Positions 44,261-58,960 of a stretch of 64,000 bases of DNA are shown piece by piece (within the stretch, counting starts at the first letter, position 1; each line of letters opens with the position of its first letter). The notes under the pieces were generated by a model. That model searched no databases. It had not been told where the DNA came from and was given only the letters and a program-made list of their open reading frames with translations. Origin of the DNA: Pampus argenteus (Eukaryota; Chordata; Actinopteri; Scombriformes; Stromateidae); contig CM072864.1 of NCBI GenBank assembly GCA_036937835.1, positions 3,848,501 through 3,912,500 on the forward strand, written 5' to 3'. Both the position numbers and the translations under genes were made by a program.

Positions 44261-47200
44261 TCTGCATCTATGCAAGGCGCCTTAACCCCCTAATCTCGGT
44301 GACAAACGTCTCATGGTAATATCCCTGTGTAAGAGCTAATGTAACCCACCAGTGTCCTTTTCAACAAAACCTGTCAGCAGGTCAGCACATTTTCTAACTT
44401 TACAAGCAAATTTTAAAAAAAATTACATTTGAAAAAGGTGTTTTAGACCAAGGGCGCGTTGAATATCATCATCTATTGACAATTGTGTCCTTCATGTGCG
44501 AACGACTGCAAACTTTTTATAAGCTAACATTATATATTTTTACATTATCGCCACTGAAAAGCATAATTACAAGTTGCTGCACCATGCTTCACCATAAAGA
44601 CAGAATAATGCCTTGTTTGCCGTCAGTCCCAAAGTGTTCTTTGATAAACTCAGGTTAGCTGTAATGTACCATTTATTTATCTGACTCCTAAGTTCGCTCA
44701 ACTCTGCAGGGAAACAAATGAAAAGCTGCTCCCCAAAACGTCCTTGCTCTCGAGGTGGAGCTGTCCAGTGGCCCGAGTACTAACAGGGGGTGGAGTCCAC
44801 AACCGACTGGCCACACGAGTCTCATTTCTGCGACAGCATACGAAGGACATTCGTACTGTCTGCAAGCAAGTACAGGCTGTCCCGGCTTTAAATGACAGTG
44901 CCACAGAGGACAACCGGTACATGTTCTTTGCAGCCCTCGGTGGCCCATTAACCGCTTAATGTGCACCAGTAACTTGTTTAATTGGTTGTTTAATTCCAGT
45001 AAAATATCAAATGACTTATTTGGTTTGGTTGCCATGAGTCACCGGTACATGTCATGAAATCTAAATAAATAAAAAAGGTGTGGACAACAGGGAAAAAAAA
45101 TGGACGCCGGGTTTCTATGGTGACTGTACAAATTACAAAAATACTTAAATATGTCTCAAATGTATTTTTAGCTTTTGTTGATAGTTCACTTTTACATGAG
45201 TAAACAAATAAAGTGAATTAATGTGGACAATGTCTTTTCCTTTTTGATGACTGTACTTCATTAGATGTCAGTAATCTACCAGGACTCGACAACTGAGGCT
45301 CAATACCTGGACTCCCACCAGCTTCATTTTCTTCTTGTTTTAGGGGTTTTTTTTTGTTTTGTGAGTCAAACACATGCTCAGTGAGACTGAAGTCAGGTGA
45401 TCGACGTAGCTCGTCAGGAAAATTCCACCATTTGCCCTTTAAAAAGAAATCAATCACAAGACTACTTGTATGAATAATTACAAATCTTCATGTTGTACTT
45501 ATCGGCTTCTGAAATACAAAAATGCAGAAAGATCAGGTCGACTGCATCTCGATGAAAATTTTAAGAATTTCTACCGACAGAAAACATAAAATGAGCCAGG
45601 TTTCTTTGCTGGTGATTAATATTAGTATTGCAGGCGTGATTCAGAGGACTCTTTTTCCCTTGTGCTGGTGGTGGGAGTGTTGAAACCGCTGGCAGCCCAA
45701 CAGATAGAGCCTCGACTTCGCTGCCTTCTCTTTCTGCCAGCTATTTTTAGAGAGGTGGTGGGGGAGGAGGAGAAAGAGGCGGAGGAGGGAAGCAGACTTC
45801 ACATTTTCCAGCCACTCCTATCAGCTCCGACATCTCAAGCACAACACAGTGACAAGGAGAGAGGAAGTGTAATTTGACTCCGTACACACACACTTCTCTG
45901 GTATTTCTCCTTCCTATACCGTAATGAGCATGAATGCACCATTCATTTTCTCTCCATATAGACTTAGTGAGTGAATCTCAAACGAAGGGCTGTTGTACTT
46001 GAATTACATTTAAGGCTGATTTAAAAAAGAAAATGTAGTTTACAAAGAGATGTAAATATGCAGCATAAGAAAAAGGAAAACACAACTTAATATTTCTAAT
46101 CCCATTACCAAAAACATACTGCACAAATAATCAATAAAGAATAAAGAGACACTTTCTGACGCTTTTTAATCCCCAAAATTTAAATACTATACTTTCCTAA
46201 ATTACAAAAGATAGTTGGTACAATTTAAAGTTTTTGAGCAGCTTTCTCACATATGTAAGCAGTAGGCGTGGATGGATATAATCTATCCACACTAGATTTT
46301 GGGGGTTGACGAAAGGCTCCACCCTGATGACATAAGAAGTGAGGTAGGCGGCGAGATGTTCTGGTGCACAAGAGGATAGAGGCAAGAGAGGCAAGCTGGA
46401 GGACAGAGGCAGATTAAACTAATGAGAGTGAACAAGCAGAGGACAATTGGGAGGGGAGCTGCTAATTAACCCCTTGGTGAAGGGGAGCTGGGCTCGGTAA
46501 GCTTTCCAGCATTGAACACTGCAGACGAGGCCTACCCTGGCCTGCTCAAAACATAGCTCTTCTCATGTGGTTTTCACTGAATACTTCCCGTGTTGTACAT
46601 GTTGTATAGAGAGGGGAGGTCAGTATAGAAATGCCTACACATTATGCCGTCCAGTACAACAAGCCTGCAATAAATAACTGTCTTTGTGAAATGCTCTTTT
46701 TTTTTTTCCTTTCTAAAACTGTACGGCGTTGACCAACTTTAAGGGTGTGTTGTAATTACACACTTACATTTTTACGTCACCTTGTCATTTACGTTCAGTA
46801 TAATGTGCCAATATTTTCATGGTCCTCCATCTGACATGATTGACAACGGACTTAAAACTCTGATTGGTAGTTTTGTCTGTTTGCTTTGCTTTTGCATTGG
46901 ACTCATTATACGATGATATTTGTCCAAACTGTAACAAGCTTTTTCACTTATTTTCGTTACCGCAGTAAATAAAGAGAGAGCAGAACAGAAAACAACCCCA
47001 CCCACGTGTGAGAGTGACACATATGTGAGTGAAAAACGGCCATTTTTACTGGATTGGTACCGGCTATATAAGCCTGGAACCGTTTCCTATCCTTCGTTTG
47101 TTTACTCTGGGTATTGTTAAGTGATAGAAACGCAGCATTTTACTTTAAAACACTGGAGTCAGCAGCATTGAAAACAAATTAATGTAACTAGAGTTTAAAC

Positions 47201-50200
47201 TGATGCAGCAGCGAGATGCAATGAGTGATGGAAACATGAAAAAAAAAAAAAGTATTTTTAGTGTGTTTTCTGTTTGGTCTGTGAAGGAGGATGTTAAAAA
47301 ATATGGATTAAGCACGAGGTGGTGTTACGAAAGGTGGGCTTAATAATTTACAACCTCCTGCTTGGATACCAGCTGCCCCACCCTTCCCTTAGTTCTTATA
47401 CCGTCATGCTTCAGGGAGCCATTTTGGTTGTGCTTGACTCGCTGTTCCTAGAAACGTACGGTCTCGGGTACAGCAGGATACGGATGGGGCTGGTCTGTGT
47501 CTCAAGTCAGTTAGTAACTGGCTGTGAGAATGCCTCCGCTGCTGATCATCTGTGTCAGCACGCTGCCTCCACCTTCATATGAGCGCATGCCCCGAGCAGG
47601 CGTTTCCTTTTTATGGGTGTTTCCCTCGTCTCTCTTCCCTTTGTCAAAACATACAGCGGATGTGGCGACAGCATACACTTTACAAATACATTTACTCTGT
47701 GGTTTCTGCTACTACCGTTGCATTTAACCAGTGTCCATCCAGGCTATGCAATCTGCATTACAATAACAGCTTACATCCTAACAGAAATGTAGGGATGAAA
47801 ACATGACAGAGACGGGTGGAGGATCAGCAGGAGGCGCTGTGTGTATAGTTGAGTAAAGGTTAGCATTTCACACATAAATTAGCCCAGTCCGACTTAAGAT
47901 TAGGACGTGACCATGCTGGTAAACACATAAACAAGACTGGCTGAATGCAAGAAGCTCAGTATAGAAAAACGTTTATAGCCCAACCTCCAAATTCTGGATG
48001 TGAAAGTGCTGTGTGGAGTAGCTAATCAGATCCACAGGAATTACTCGCCATCATGTGATTAATCCTAATCATATCGTAAGATGTGCGCCATTTCGTACAA
48101 ATCAGAAACGCATTTTGTAAAAGCGAGTAAACGAGATCCAAGAGATTAGTTATGAATTTGTGCAAAAGCAGAAAAATATACTCTGTGTAAACCCGGTGAT
48201 GCAACCCAGCTAGATAAACTTTCAACATATATAACCCGTAACATTAAACACTAGGCTCTTCACCCTGATGAAATACAGCCATTACTATAACAGCCTTTGA
48301 ATATAACGTATGGAGGTAATAATCAGACCTGCTTTAAAACCAGGTCACAAACTATCTCACCGTAGTATGCGACGCCTGCAGCTAAAGGAGAACCGTTTTC
48401 TTTTTAAATATTTTTTAGCTCAGCTTTAATCCGTTTCAGCAGTGATTACTTGACACTATCAGCAAATACACTGGAGGTGTTGAAGACATACACACATGCA
48501 ACTTCATTTATTCATCACCGTGTATGTGCCTGGGTTTATTTAGAGATAAACATCACACGTGGTTTGATAATACAGGCTGTACGAGTGTATGGTATGGAGT
48601 GTAAGGGTGTAGTTACGGTACAAGGTGTGTGCGAGTGTGAAACTACTACAAATGTGAAAGAGAGAAATCTCATCCCTGAACTGATGATGAGTATGTGCAC
48701 ATCAACGGCGACTTCACAAAAAAAAGACAGTTATTAGATCTTATTTTGAGCCATAAAAAAAGCTGGGTGCCGACTGTTACGAGCCATTTCCAAATGTCTT
48801 TTTTTTTTTTTTTTTTTTTTAAACATACATGATACACAGTGAACTCAGGTCAAAGCCAGAATGGCGAAACAACAGATGGCTCTAAAACCTCTATTCCTGG
48901 TTTACAATGGGACTGCACTCTCAGTTCATGATGCGACTGGGATGGCTTTTAGAAAAGCACTTTGTCTGGAGAGGAGCCACCTCATTTCTTCTTCTTCTTC
49001 TCCTTCTTCTCTCCACCCATCTATCCACTGGAAGAAAACGCACTGCAATATTTAAAAGCATCCTCTGTGCTCTTTCAATGTGTGCTCAGCACCTCTAGTC
49101 TAACCAGTAGTGACAGCTTAAACACTGACCAGCTCTAACTATCAAACATCATAATCAGTCAGAGACATTTCAAACATAACGGCTAGCCGTTTATAATAAG
49201 ATGCCCTGATCCAAAACTACACGCATTTTTCATGAACTGATCCATTTGACTTTTTCTGAGATGGACCGTGACTCTAAATAGCTGCCCTGTTAAAGATGTT
49301 GCTTTATGCTGAGGGTGGAGTGTCCAAACCGCTTTACCAATCGTGCAGCAAGAACTGAAAGTATTGGTATTGGCAAATAGCCAATATTAAAAAGGAAAGT
49401 GTGTGCATGATTTTTTTTTTCTCCCCCTGGTCTGGTGGGTGAGGGGCGAGGGTGGGTTTTTAAGTGCTGTGGGGAAGTGATGCGTGGTAAATGTAGCTTG
49501 AAACACAACCAGGTCACAACGAAGGCAGGAACAAGGGGGCTGATGATGCAGTAAGAGAAGACAGAAGGGGATCGCTCCTGGACATTTCTTAAAAGCCCCA
49601 TCCAACCTCACTCACTTTATCATTCTCTCCAACACACACACACATCCTCTTCCTCCGTCTAGAGCCGACTACAGCGCTGCCGAGAAGAAAATGAATCTTT
49701 ACTTTACCCATCTGGCTAACATCAGTATAAATGAATATAGCGTGGTGTCAAAATAGTATCAGGGTTTTAAAAGTCAATACAAAGACAGTATGTTTTGTCA
49801 TTGTCTTAACATGTGGTGTGCCACCCTGCTACGAAGCATCATTGTTAATGTCAGTTAATAGAGGATAGTGATATGTGATAGTGACCCAGCCCGTTTTCTT
49901 AGTTGGACTTCTGTTTTTTTTTTTGTAGTTTTGCTTTCAACACCACAAAATGTGTTTTGAGTGTTTATCTACTGTACGAAAATACTGCAGAAGCAAAACA
50001 CAACATCATAGCATTAATATGACATATTGTTAGTGAAGGCAGAGAAAAAAAAAATGTAGTGAAGTGACAAGAATATGCAAGTAGCTACAGCAGGATCAAC
50101 TCTCCGCTGCCCCTTGTGGCAACGAGGAGAATGGCTGTTTTTGTTTTTAAACGCGCAGCTACATCCACATAAAGCCACTACTCCCAATGATATGTAACTG

Positions 50201-53200
50201 GCAACAAGGAAAAATTGACAAACTTATTATTTTAAATCGCTCTCTGAGGAGTTGGTGTATTTCAAATCCTTATGGGTCTGAAGAAGAATGGCTGAACTGA
50301 AAATGAAAAGCCTCAGGCACCACAACCCATTTTGCTCCATTGAAAGTAGAGCAAAATCCTGGGGCTACAAATGAGTATGTACAAGCTGACACAGTTCGGA
50401 TCATGATCTGCTGACAGAAAAACAAAACGGTTTAGTCGTTTTCAAACTAAGGCTACCTTTCATCCGTCAGGGACGGTGAAGTCCTGATTGGTGTCCACAT
50501 CAGTGATTAGGAGCGAGGGGCAATATGGGGAAACCCTTACATTTCCTGGACAACAGTCACATGATCTAAAAGCTTAAGAAAAACTATTTACTGTCAATGA
50601 CGCAATGCACATTTACCCAACTTCAGTTACTGAGTATGCTGATAAACACAATGCTTGCTTCCCCTCTTTATTGATTTTTAATTGGCTCAAGGTGAGACGT
50701 ATTGGTGAATGAATGTAATTGTGTGACGACTGGTTGTGTTGTTCACTCTATAGTTCACTGGTTCAATATATGGAGTATTTGTAGACAACCAGTATTGTGA
50801 TAGACTCCCCTTTGATGGCTGGTAAACAATGGATCCGAAATAAGATTTTTAGAATATCGGCTTTTTAAAAGGAAAAAACAGCAAGACAACAATCCTGCTT
50901 ATCAATTCAGGACATCCCTACTCAATTGATTAAGACAGAATTTGGCGTCGATTATCCAATCTACAAAGAGTGTTCAGAATACATTTCGTAGACGACATCT
51001 TCATATTCATGAAAAATACGGTATTGAGAAATATTATGTTCCAACACCCACGAAACACACATACCTGCACTATGACTTCAAACAGGTTTGGGATTATCTG
51101 CAAACATTACTGAAGTGAACTGTCCCTTTAATTGGGCAGGATTTCATACATGTGCTCCCTTCGGTGTGGCTGCCTGCTGTGGGTAATGTCTGATGATGAT
51201 CAATGGGACTGACAGTAGAGTTTAATCGATTGATTAGTAAAATATTCCATGATGCTGTGTGCACTGGACCGGGAGCATTGTTGGTAGAAACAGCAGACAT
51301 TGGCTATTGAAGAATAGTCAAGTCCCATGAGGCAAAACAAGCTAAATGAAAAACATATCTGACAATATATGTAGTTCACTATGAACTGGTCCGTATTATA
51401 ATCCTCTGACCAGCACAACACAAAAACAAAAACAGAGAAAGTTAAATAAAAGTGATATTTTAAGCCGACATCGTGCCACGGCATGAAAACAATTAAGAAA
51501 TCTGTGTGGAAGAGACAAGAAAAAAAATACATACATTAACAAAGGTATGTTTTGTGTTCGAGACAGCTGCACAACCAGCTTTTCATACAGAAAAATGAAT
51601 AAGTTAGATTAAAAAAAAAAAAAAAAAAAGGAAAGAAAAAAGTAAAGGAAGGCCAGGCAAGCCCAAAGCAAAAAGCATGACTATTTAAAACATAAAATAC
51701 ACTCCTTTGATTGCATTAATAATCACACCCCTCCCCCCGTGCTTTCTCCCCAAGCTTCCAAGAGAGGAACAAGTGTGTGTGGAGTCACATGACAGCAAGC
51801 CCACTCTTTTGCTCAAGTGAATATGGCCTTTCTTGCTCTAAAGAGGAAGAAAACTCACTAATACTGACTGTCTTTCCCCGTCATCTCGGGATTCAGGTTT
51901 GGTCACATTTTCCCTGGGGCAGTCAAATGTAAGGGCTAGTATGTAAATAGACAGAGAGACAGTCTCTATTCAAAGCAGAGCAAGTGTTGAGGTGCACATG
52001 CAAAGTACTGCCAGGGCTTGTGATGGGCTTTGGGCAGGGTTACACAGTGCCAGAGTGGTGAAAAGGCTTGTGTGTGGGTCACTAAACAGTCCTGGTGCCA
52101 CTTATTTTTACTATTCAAAACAGTGGCCAAGGCCTTTTGGCCAGTGATGATAAGCTATGCACGTACAACGGCACTCAAACTACATACAACTGTACACTGA
52201 GCAGTGGCTTGAAGTAGATTTTCCTCTGTGATGTTGACCTTAGAGACAGCTTGGAGAAGGTGGACAAAAAAAAAAATCAAAACTAAACAGACAAGCAGGC
52301 AAACATGCTCAGTGAAGCAGAGGAGATTCAGGAACACAAATGTTTACCTTGTTACTGTACAAATCACAGTGACCAGCTTCAAGTTAGACTAAAGTCAAAG
52401 GATCACAACACACATTTGTCAACTTAGGCTTGCTGCGCTAGTCGTCGTTTTGCTTTTTTTTAAATAATAGAAAGTTCATTTTCGCGTATCAGGGCCCTTG
52501 TTCATTAAATTAAAAAAATAAACTCTAAAATGCTAAGTGTGTTATCAATACTTCAGCAATTATAAACTGAAAGTGTTAAACACACGTAGCCGTTAGCGAG
52601 CAGCTGCTGACGTCTCCCCGAGTCTCGCTGCTTGTTTTTGACAGAAACTCTCCCGCTCTTGGTGTGTCTGGTTCTAAGCGGCGGTTGTCCTCTGTGTATG
52701 TGTGTGTGTTTGCACATCAGTTTCTATCTCCGAAGGTGCTCCAACTTTTCAAAAGGCAGCAAAATATACACACTCACTTAACGGGAGTTATAGCCAGGTA
52801 GCTTCCATGTTGCTATGTTGCTAGCTAGCCAGGTAGCGTAACAGTGACTGACTTTTGGGGACTTCCGGAACAAAAAGTATTCAAGTTTAAGACTCGGGCC
52901 AATAGGAAGGGTCTCAAGGTGGGTCATCTGAAAGTCCGACAGCAGCGTCATCAACTGAGAAACACAAGGTGCCAACGAGTTTAAACAAGCATCGGAAATA
53001 TCACCCTGATTTACAAGCATAGCTAAAAACAACGTTGTATATCCACGGGGTTATTTGTTCAGAAGTGTTTGCATGTGAAAGCTTAAAACCAGTTAAACTT
53101 AAAGAGACATTTGGAAACACAGCTCAGATCAACAAACCCTCAAGGGTTTTTTCGACAAGGAGGAAGAACTACGGAGTGTGTAGGGGGTTGGAAAGGTTGA

Positions 53201-56200
53201 GAACCGCTGCTATAAGCTACTTATTTTTTAACTGAATACATTCACGTTTGGTTGCTCTTGTTCACTCTCTGATTCTCTTTTTCATCTTCGTCAACTTTTT
53301 TAGATAAATCACAAAGGTGATTGTTAATGCTAACATTAAAACAAATGCCCAATCCCAGCTCTAATAGTAACACAACTGTCACTCAGCACTATGTGACAAG
53401 TCCGCAACGTACACTATAGAACATTTCAAACACATTAGTCTGTGGGCTGTCCGAAAACACTGGTTACTCCAGGTTAGATGCAGGTAAAGTCCTGCAGTCC
53501 TGGACATGGTCCTGTATTTGGAAATACCTGGAACCTTCAGTATTACTAGAAAGTTTCAAACGCCATTAAAGCCTTTGGGAGTATGTCAGAAAAAAGAGAA
53601 GACGTGCGGCGAGTATGGCGTCAGGTAACTAATACAGCTTGACTGATCATCTGTACCATTGGACACAGGTCAAACACAGCTGGCAGCGGATCTTTCAACC
53701 AATTTCTCACAAAACGTCTGACCAAGGTTTTGTTAAAAGAGCAGACAGGTGACTAAAAATTAAGATTCAACCTTTAGCCCAACATTTGCCTATGAACGTG
53801 CAACACGCCCTAATGAAAGTGTTTCTGCAGTGTTCGAGGAAGCTCGGTGAGTGAGGAGGATTTAGACAGCTCAACCACATAAAGTAATGGAAGCAATAAT
53901 GCAGAGGCCACCACTAATGGTCCATTTAAATAGAGATACAAAAATAAGCTAGTTGATGAACAGAGATACACCTTCAGGGACACAGAACAATGATATGAGC
54001 CGTTGGCCATGTATTAGCAAACAAGCTGCCATGGATGTTTTTTTGGGGGTTTTTTTTTGCTCTTGAGCGGAAATGGTGAAATCAGGAACCAGGTAAATCG
54101 ATGTTTGACAGAGTGTTGGTGCACGTGACCTACAGCAGGACGACCTCTGACACCCAGCATACTTTATGTAGAGCAGCTTGACACCATTACTTACAATAAT
54201 AATAATAAAAACGTCAACAAAAAGTCACTTTATGGGAGCATCTACTACTCAGTATGGTAACGTATCTGCAGTCACAGCAATGTCTGTTTATGCTTTGTTG
54301 CGGTGATAGACAAATTTGGGTGCGACTGTTGCAGTATTTCCATAGGTATAGATTTGGGTCGAACAATGTTGACACACAATTTCCATCTGTTAGGAATGGA
54401 CGTCCCACTTCCCTAAATAGACAAAGCAGGGGCGGTTGAGTTTAACACCATGTGATGTTATTTTGGTATCAAAAGCTGGATAGAAAGACAGGAGCGCTTC
54501 TTCGAAGGCCCCAGTCACAAACAACCTTAAACATAACGAGACGTCAGTGGTGTAGCGACACTTTGAGCTCTTACAGCAAAGTCGATGCGACCACCCCAAA
54601 CAGGATGCTAGTTGGTAAAGTCGTACACAAAATACCCTCATGATGTATATTGTTAATTCTGCCAATAAAGACAGGAAATACCATAAAATTAAAAATGCAA
54701 ATATAATTGAGTTATGATTTATAGACTCAAATGGATAGACTGAAGATTTTTTGTATTTTTTTGTACATTCATTTACTTTTATTTACCTTTAGATCGACTA
54801 ATATGCAAGTGTCAAGCTCCAATTTGGTGCCAACGTTGTGGACATAGAAACTGTCCTGAGGGACGGGTTGGAGATACTGATGACATCTTTATGAACCGCT
54901 GTGTGATGAGTAGAAATAAATCTGGGTAGCTATTATTAAACTTACCTTACTATGAGTATAGTATATAGTACACTCTATTCAATGTGCTAAAACACCTGCA
55001 TATATATTTTTATGTCTTTAAATGTCTCTGCAGTAGCGTAGAGCCGGCTGCTCAACAGGAAACCTTGGTGCACTGTACCAAGTGCCTGTAGATATTTTGT
55101 TCAGGCGCTTTCCCGCCTGTTAAAGAAGCCTAGTGGACATACAGATAAAAGCAGGATCATATCAGAGGTGAAGAAAAATCAGCACTATCACTGACCAAAG
55201 ACACATAATCCCTGAGAGTGAAATCCACAGACTAAGAATGTAATCCCATTTATATCCTGCACTTGCAGATTAAAAATAATAATAATACACGTCAGCGGGA
55301 TGAAAATCCTCATGTGAAAACAAAAGACTCCCCCTCCCAGAACACAAGGCTAATGATTCAGGTTTTAAACATCCACTCATTATCTTATGTTATCTGACAC
55401 TCATCCTCTTCCTGACAAGCTCTACTGTGAACACACCCAGGGACAAATAACCTTCAGAAACACACACTAAAAAAAAGGTTTGTCACACCACTCATACCAC
55501 AGGCTCAACAATGGTTGTTTTCCAGAAATGCCCACAGATTATGCCATCTCCGTCCACCAGGGTCAGTGGACAGAGTGCCAAATGCATCCTGGGTGTCAGT
55601 ATTGTGGTGGTGGGGGGGTCACCTCCAGGTCACAAAAGCTGATTAACATTAAACTGAATTTATGATTTATCTGATGGTACAGTTAATATACAAAGAAATT
55701 AGATAAATCACAGCAAAATCTTTAAAGTCCAGTGAAGCTGACATGACCAACACATGTGGTGGTACCAACCTGTGACAGGAAAAAATAATCTAAAAGAAAA
55801 AAAATATATATATAAATATTTATAAAATATAAATGTATATGTAATTAGGAGATTGTAGTGTTTTTGGCTGAAAATAAAACACAGAACTAATAAAGTTTTT
55901 AAATACATAGGAGTGAGTAACATATTCATTAAAAATTAATTGTTTTGATTATAAAAAACAAAAGAATGACAACATTTAAACAGCAGGAATCTGGATCTAT
56001 AAAAAAAAAGCTGCTTTTTTAACTGTAAGTTATAGACAGAATTGAGGTGTGGTTAAAGATATTTTAAATAAATAAATAAATAAATCAAGCCTTTATTCTG
56101 ATAATCCCCAATATGTAAATCAAATGATCCTTTCATAAAAGCCTACAGATAGTTGTTATATTTAGCATGTTTCTTGGTATTCAGGTTCACAGTCAAGACA

Positions 56201-57640
56201 TCCAGCAGCCCTTCTCCACCATGTTGTCCTATATCTGAGCTGCACATACTGGATCCATCAGGAATCCCAGCAGCTTTTAAAAACAACAACAACAAAAAAA
56301 AAACGCCTTTAACACAAATAACATCATGTACTTTTTTTTAAAGCAATAAAAGAAAGGGTAGGAAATAAAAGAAATCTAGCCTGCCAAGCCTGAACCCATC
56401 CGATGCTCGGCAGATGTCTCTCTCAGTCTGAGAAAAAGCGGTGATGAAAAAGGCTTTGAACGCCATCTTGTTCATTGCAGCTGCTCGGGCCCTGAATACA
56501 GGAACCCATTCATTCAGGAGGCGGAGGGAGGGGCGGAGGGAGGGGGCACCCTGGCAAAATGAATCCAGCTTTGTCAGCCAGTAAATACACATAGCTCTTT
56601 TTAAGAGACATCGAAAACTTCCTGAAACCACTATAAATCGATGATTTTTTTTTTTATATATAAGTAATGGGAGTGTTTAGCTGTAATATCTCAAACACTG
56701 CGAGTGAGTAACTTCGTGTAAGCGGCAGGCGGCATGTATCCTGCCTCGGTAGCCGGAGGAGGAGGCGCTCACATCGGCTTCCTGCGACAGCACGTCTGAC
56801 TTCGTTGCTAAACCATCTTTCGACATATTTACCGCTAAATAAGACACCTCTGGATTCATCTCGCTTACTTTTTAATATTTTTTCAAAATAAAATCAGGTG
56901 AGGATTTTGATGCTTTTAATCGTGGATTTAAAAAAAAGTGTGCCCCGTTTTCCGGGCTCCAAGCTTGAAAATAGTCCGGAGCACCGCGGCCCGGTGTGGG
57001 GGCATATGGCTGCACACTGGAGCTGCTAAACCAACTAAACCCTGCAACACACCCGTGATTGAGATAACCAGATTGTCAAAAAATCCAATTAGTCAATCTC
57101 GTTTTCACATCATTAAAAGAAGAGGTTCAAATTAAGGCCAAAGTATGTGTTTGCAATCTGACGCCGGATTAACACTCATGAGACTAAAATGGCTTTTGCC
57201 ACACACATTTCTTCCCCCCCTCTTTGCCATCTCACAGCTCTGTTAAACACTACTGCATTAAATACACATTTTCCTATGATTTATATGCACTGTGCATTTA
57301 AGGGAAGAGTCGTTTCAGTGGATGACTGACTGCAGATAAAAAACACCGCACATTCCCATGTGAACATATACCTGTAACATACAGCAGCCATGATCCATTA
57401 TGCTTGAGTTTCGATTCACTTTATTTAAACGCATTTTGGTTTCAACTAGCGCATTTAAAAAATAATACTAAAAATAATACTAAGCGTTTAACAGCTGTGA
57501 AATTCAGCATTACGTAAATAATCGTAGCAAGGATGAATATTAACGCTTCAATGCATGAGTTTGATATATATAAGCAGTAGCTGTTCATGTTCATTAAGGA
57601 TACAAACAAATTGTTCTGGCTGCCATGTTCAGGGTATATA

Positions 57641-57660
57641 TACACACACACACACACACA
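57641..57660. repeat. CA microsatellite
   Basis: Short TA/CA run in gnb1 intron 1. Confidence 0.8.
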
Positions 57661-57737
57661 CCCAGATCAGCTACGGCAGGCTGCAGACAGGCTGCGGCCA
57701 CTGCTGGCTAACTTGTACGGCCTGGCTACGGAGCAGT

Positions 57738-57765
57738 GGGGGTGGTGGTGGTGGTGGTGGTGGTG
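57738..57765. repeat. GGT trinucleotide array
   Basis: About nine GGT units after a G-run. Same motif as at 24535-24569. Confidence 0.9.
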
Positions 57766-58556
57766 ACTGTTGGTGAAGAAGCCATTTTTAGACTCCCTTC
57801 GTTGTCAAATTGCATGATGCTACAAAAAAAAAAAATCCTTTTTTTTTTTTTTTCAACATGAGGGGAAGTCAATCCAAACTCGTTTGAGTTATGCAAGTGT
57901 AAGAAGTTGCAGCTATGTAATCATTATCTTAAACAACAGCTTCGCTAAAAAAAAGAAAAAAAAAAGGATTGGTCAACAATAAGTTCAGAGTAGCTAAATG
58001 TGCGGCCAATTAGCTCACCAGGTATAATCAGTAGCTATCTATAGAGCAAAGATGTGGACAAATGTAGGCCGATAATACAGATTCAAGACAACCAGGGGTC
58101 TGTTTAAGGTGTTTATTTGACCCCTAATGTTTAAATATTACTCGGGTAAATGTGCTATTAAATCAAAGCTGGTTCAGTTTAACCAAGGCAGCTTATTTCG
58201 AGAAGGAGAAAGATACCCGGACGTTGGAGATGGGTGCTGGCTAACCTACCGAGTTGTCAACCAACCCTGGTTATTAACTAACCGTTTCCCGGATAAAACT
58301 GTTAAACATAAAGAAAAGCAGCTCACATTTCTTCTGATTAATTGACACTTTAAGTTTCTCTAACAGTGACCCCCCACCACCCACCTCTCTTTGGCAGTAA
58401 AGACTAGTTAGCTAGCAGCAGGCTAACGATAGCTAACTAACGGAGGATCCACTCAACCCAGGTTAACCCCTTTCGTTCATCTCCCCGAACCAGCCGCACA
58501 GACACTCAACGCATTTCCTGAAGCACAAATTCAAATATCAATACATTATATCTTAC

Positions 58557-58960
58557 CCGCTTTCAGTAGAGGGTGTCCGTTGTTTATATCACATTGACTG
58601 GAAACAGCAAAAAAGAAAAGCTTGTCTCTCCTCTCTCTCGCTCTCTCACCGCCCAGGCGCTCAGATTTAGCTAGTTTAGCTACCGAGGAGCGGCACTCCC
58701 CGAACCCAGTTTTTGACCCGCCGAGGGGGTAGACACACCGGCTCAGAGACGCAGAGACAAGGCGGTGTTTCACCCAGATAGACGTGTCAAGAGTCCCGTG
58801 TGAGTGTTCGTCCAATTCAACGCAAATTCCAGCTCAAGACGACAAAAAAAATCCCTTCTTGTCTTTTCCCACCGTCGTCGTCCCTCTTTTTTTTTTCTCT
58901 TCCTTCACGCCAGGATCTCAGTCGCGTCTTCCTCCGGCCATCAAACAGCAGAGATGGGCG
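58557..58960 (-). promoter_or_regulatory. gnb1: Probable noncoding first exon and promoter of gnb1
   Basis: On the minus strand a good donor (AAAGCGG then GTAAGATA) lies at 58557/58556. The sequence upstream to about 58960 is much richer in CpG than the surrounding DNA (e.g. GCCGAGGGGG-type and CGTCGTC segments) and contains GAGA/CTCT tracts at 58626-58650. This fits a CpG-island promoter, as for mammalian GNB1. The transcription start is not located. Confidence 0.5.

Larger units (their letters stand above)
44261..58556. other. gnb1: Large first intron of gnb1, no gene supported
   Basis: About 14 kb without any exon set showing recognisable protein similarity. It contains A/T homopolymers (48800-48820, 51611-51629), G-rich Sp1/KLF-like sequence at 56519-56548 (GGGGCGGAGGGAGGGGG), and CA and GGT arrays near 57.65-57.77 kb. 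A long first intron is usual for vertebrate GNB1. Confidence 0.5.

Noticed and set aside
44688..45035. 115-codon minus-strand open frame, with a 71-codon plus-strand frame overlapping
   Set aside because: No domain, no splice partners and cysteine/proline-rich sequence unlike known proteins; both strands are open, which points to GC-richer noncoding DNA in the gnb1 intron.
47058..47100. TATA-like CTATATAAG with downstream GC-richer sequence
   Set aside because: No transcript, exon or retroelement structure follows it; a single TATA match in AT-rich DNA is weak.
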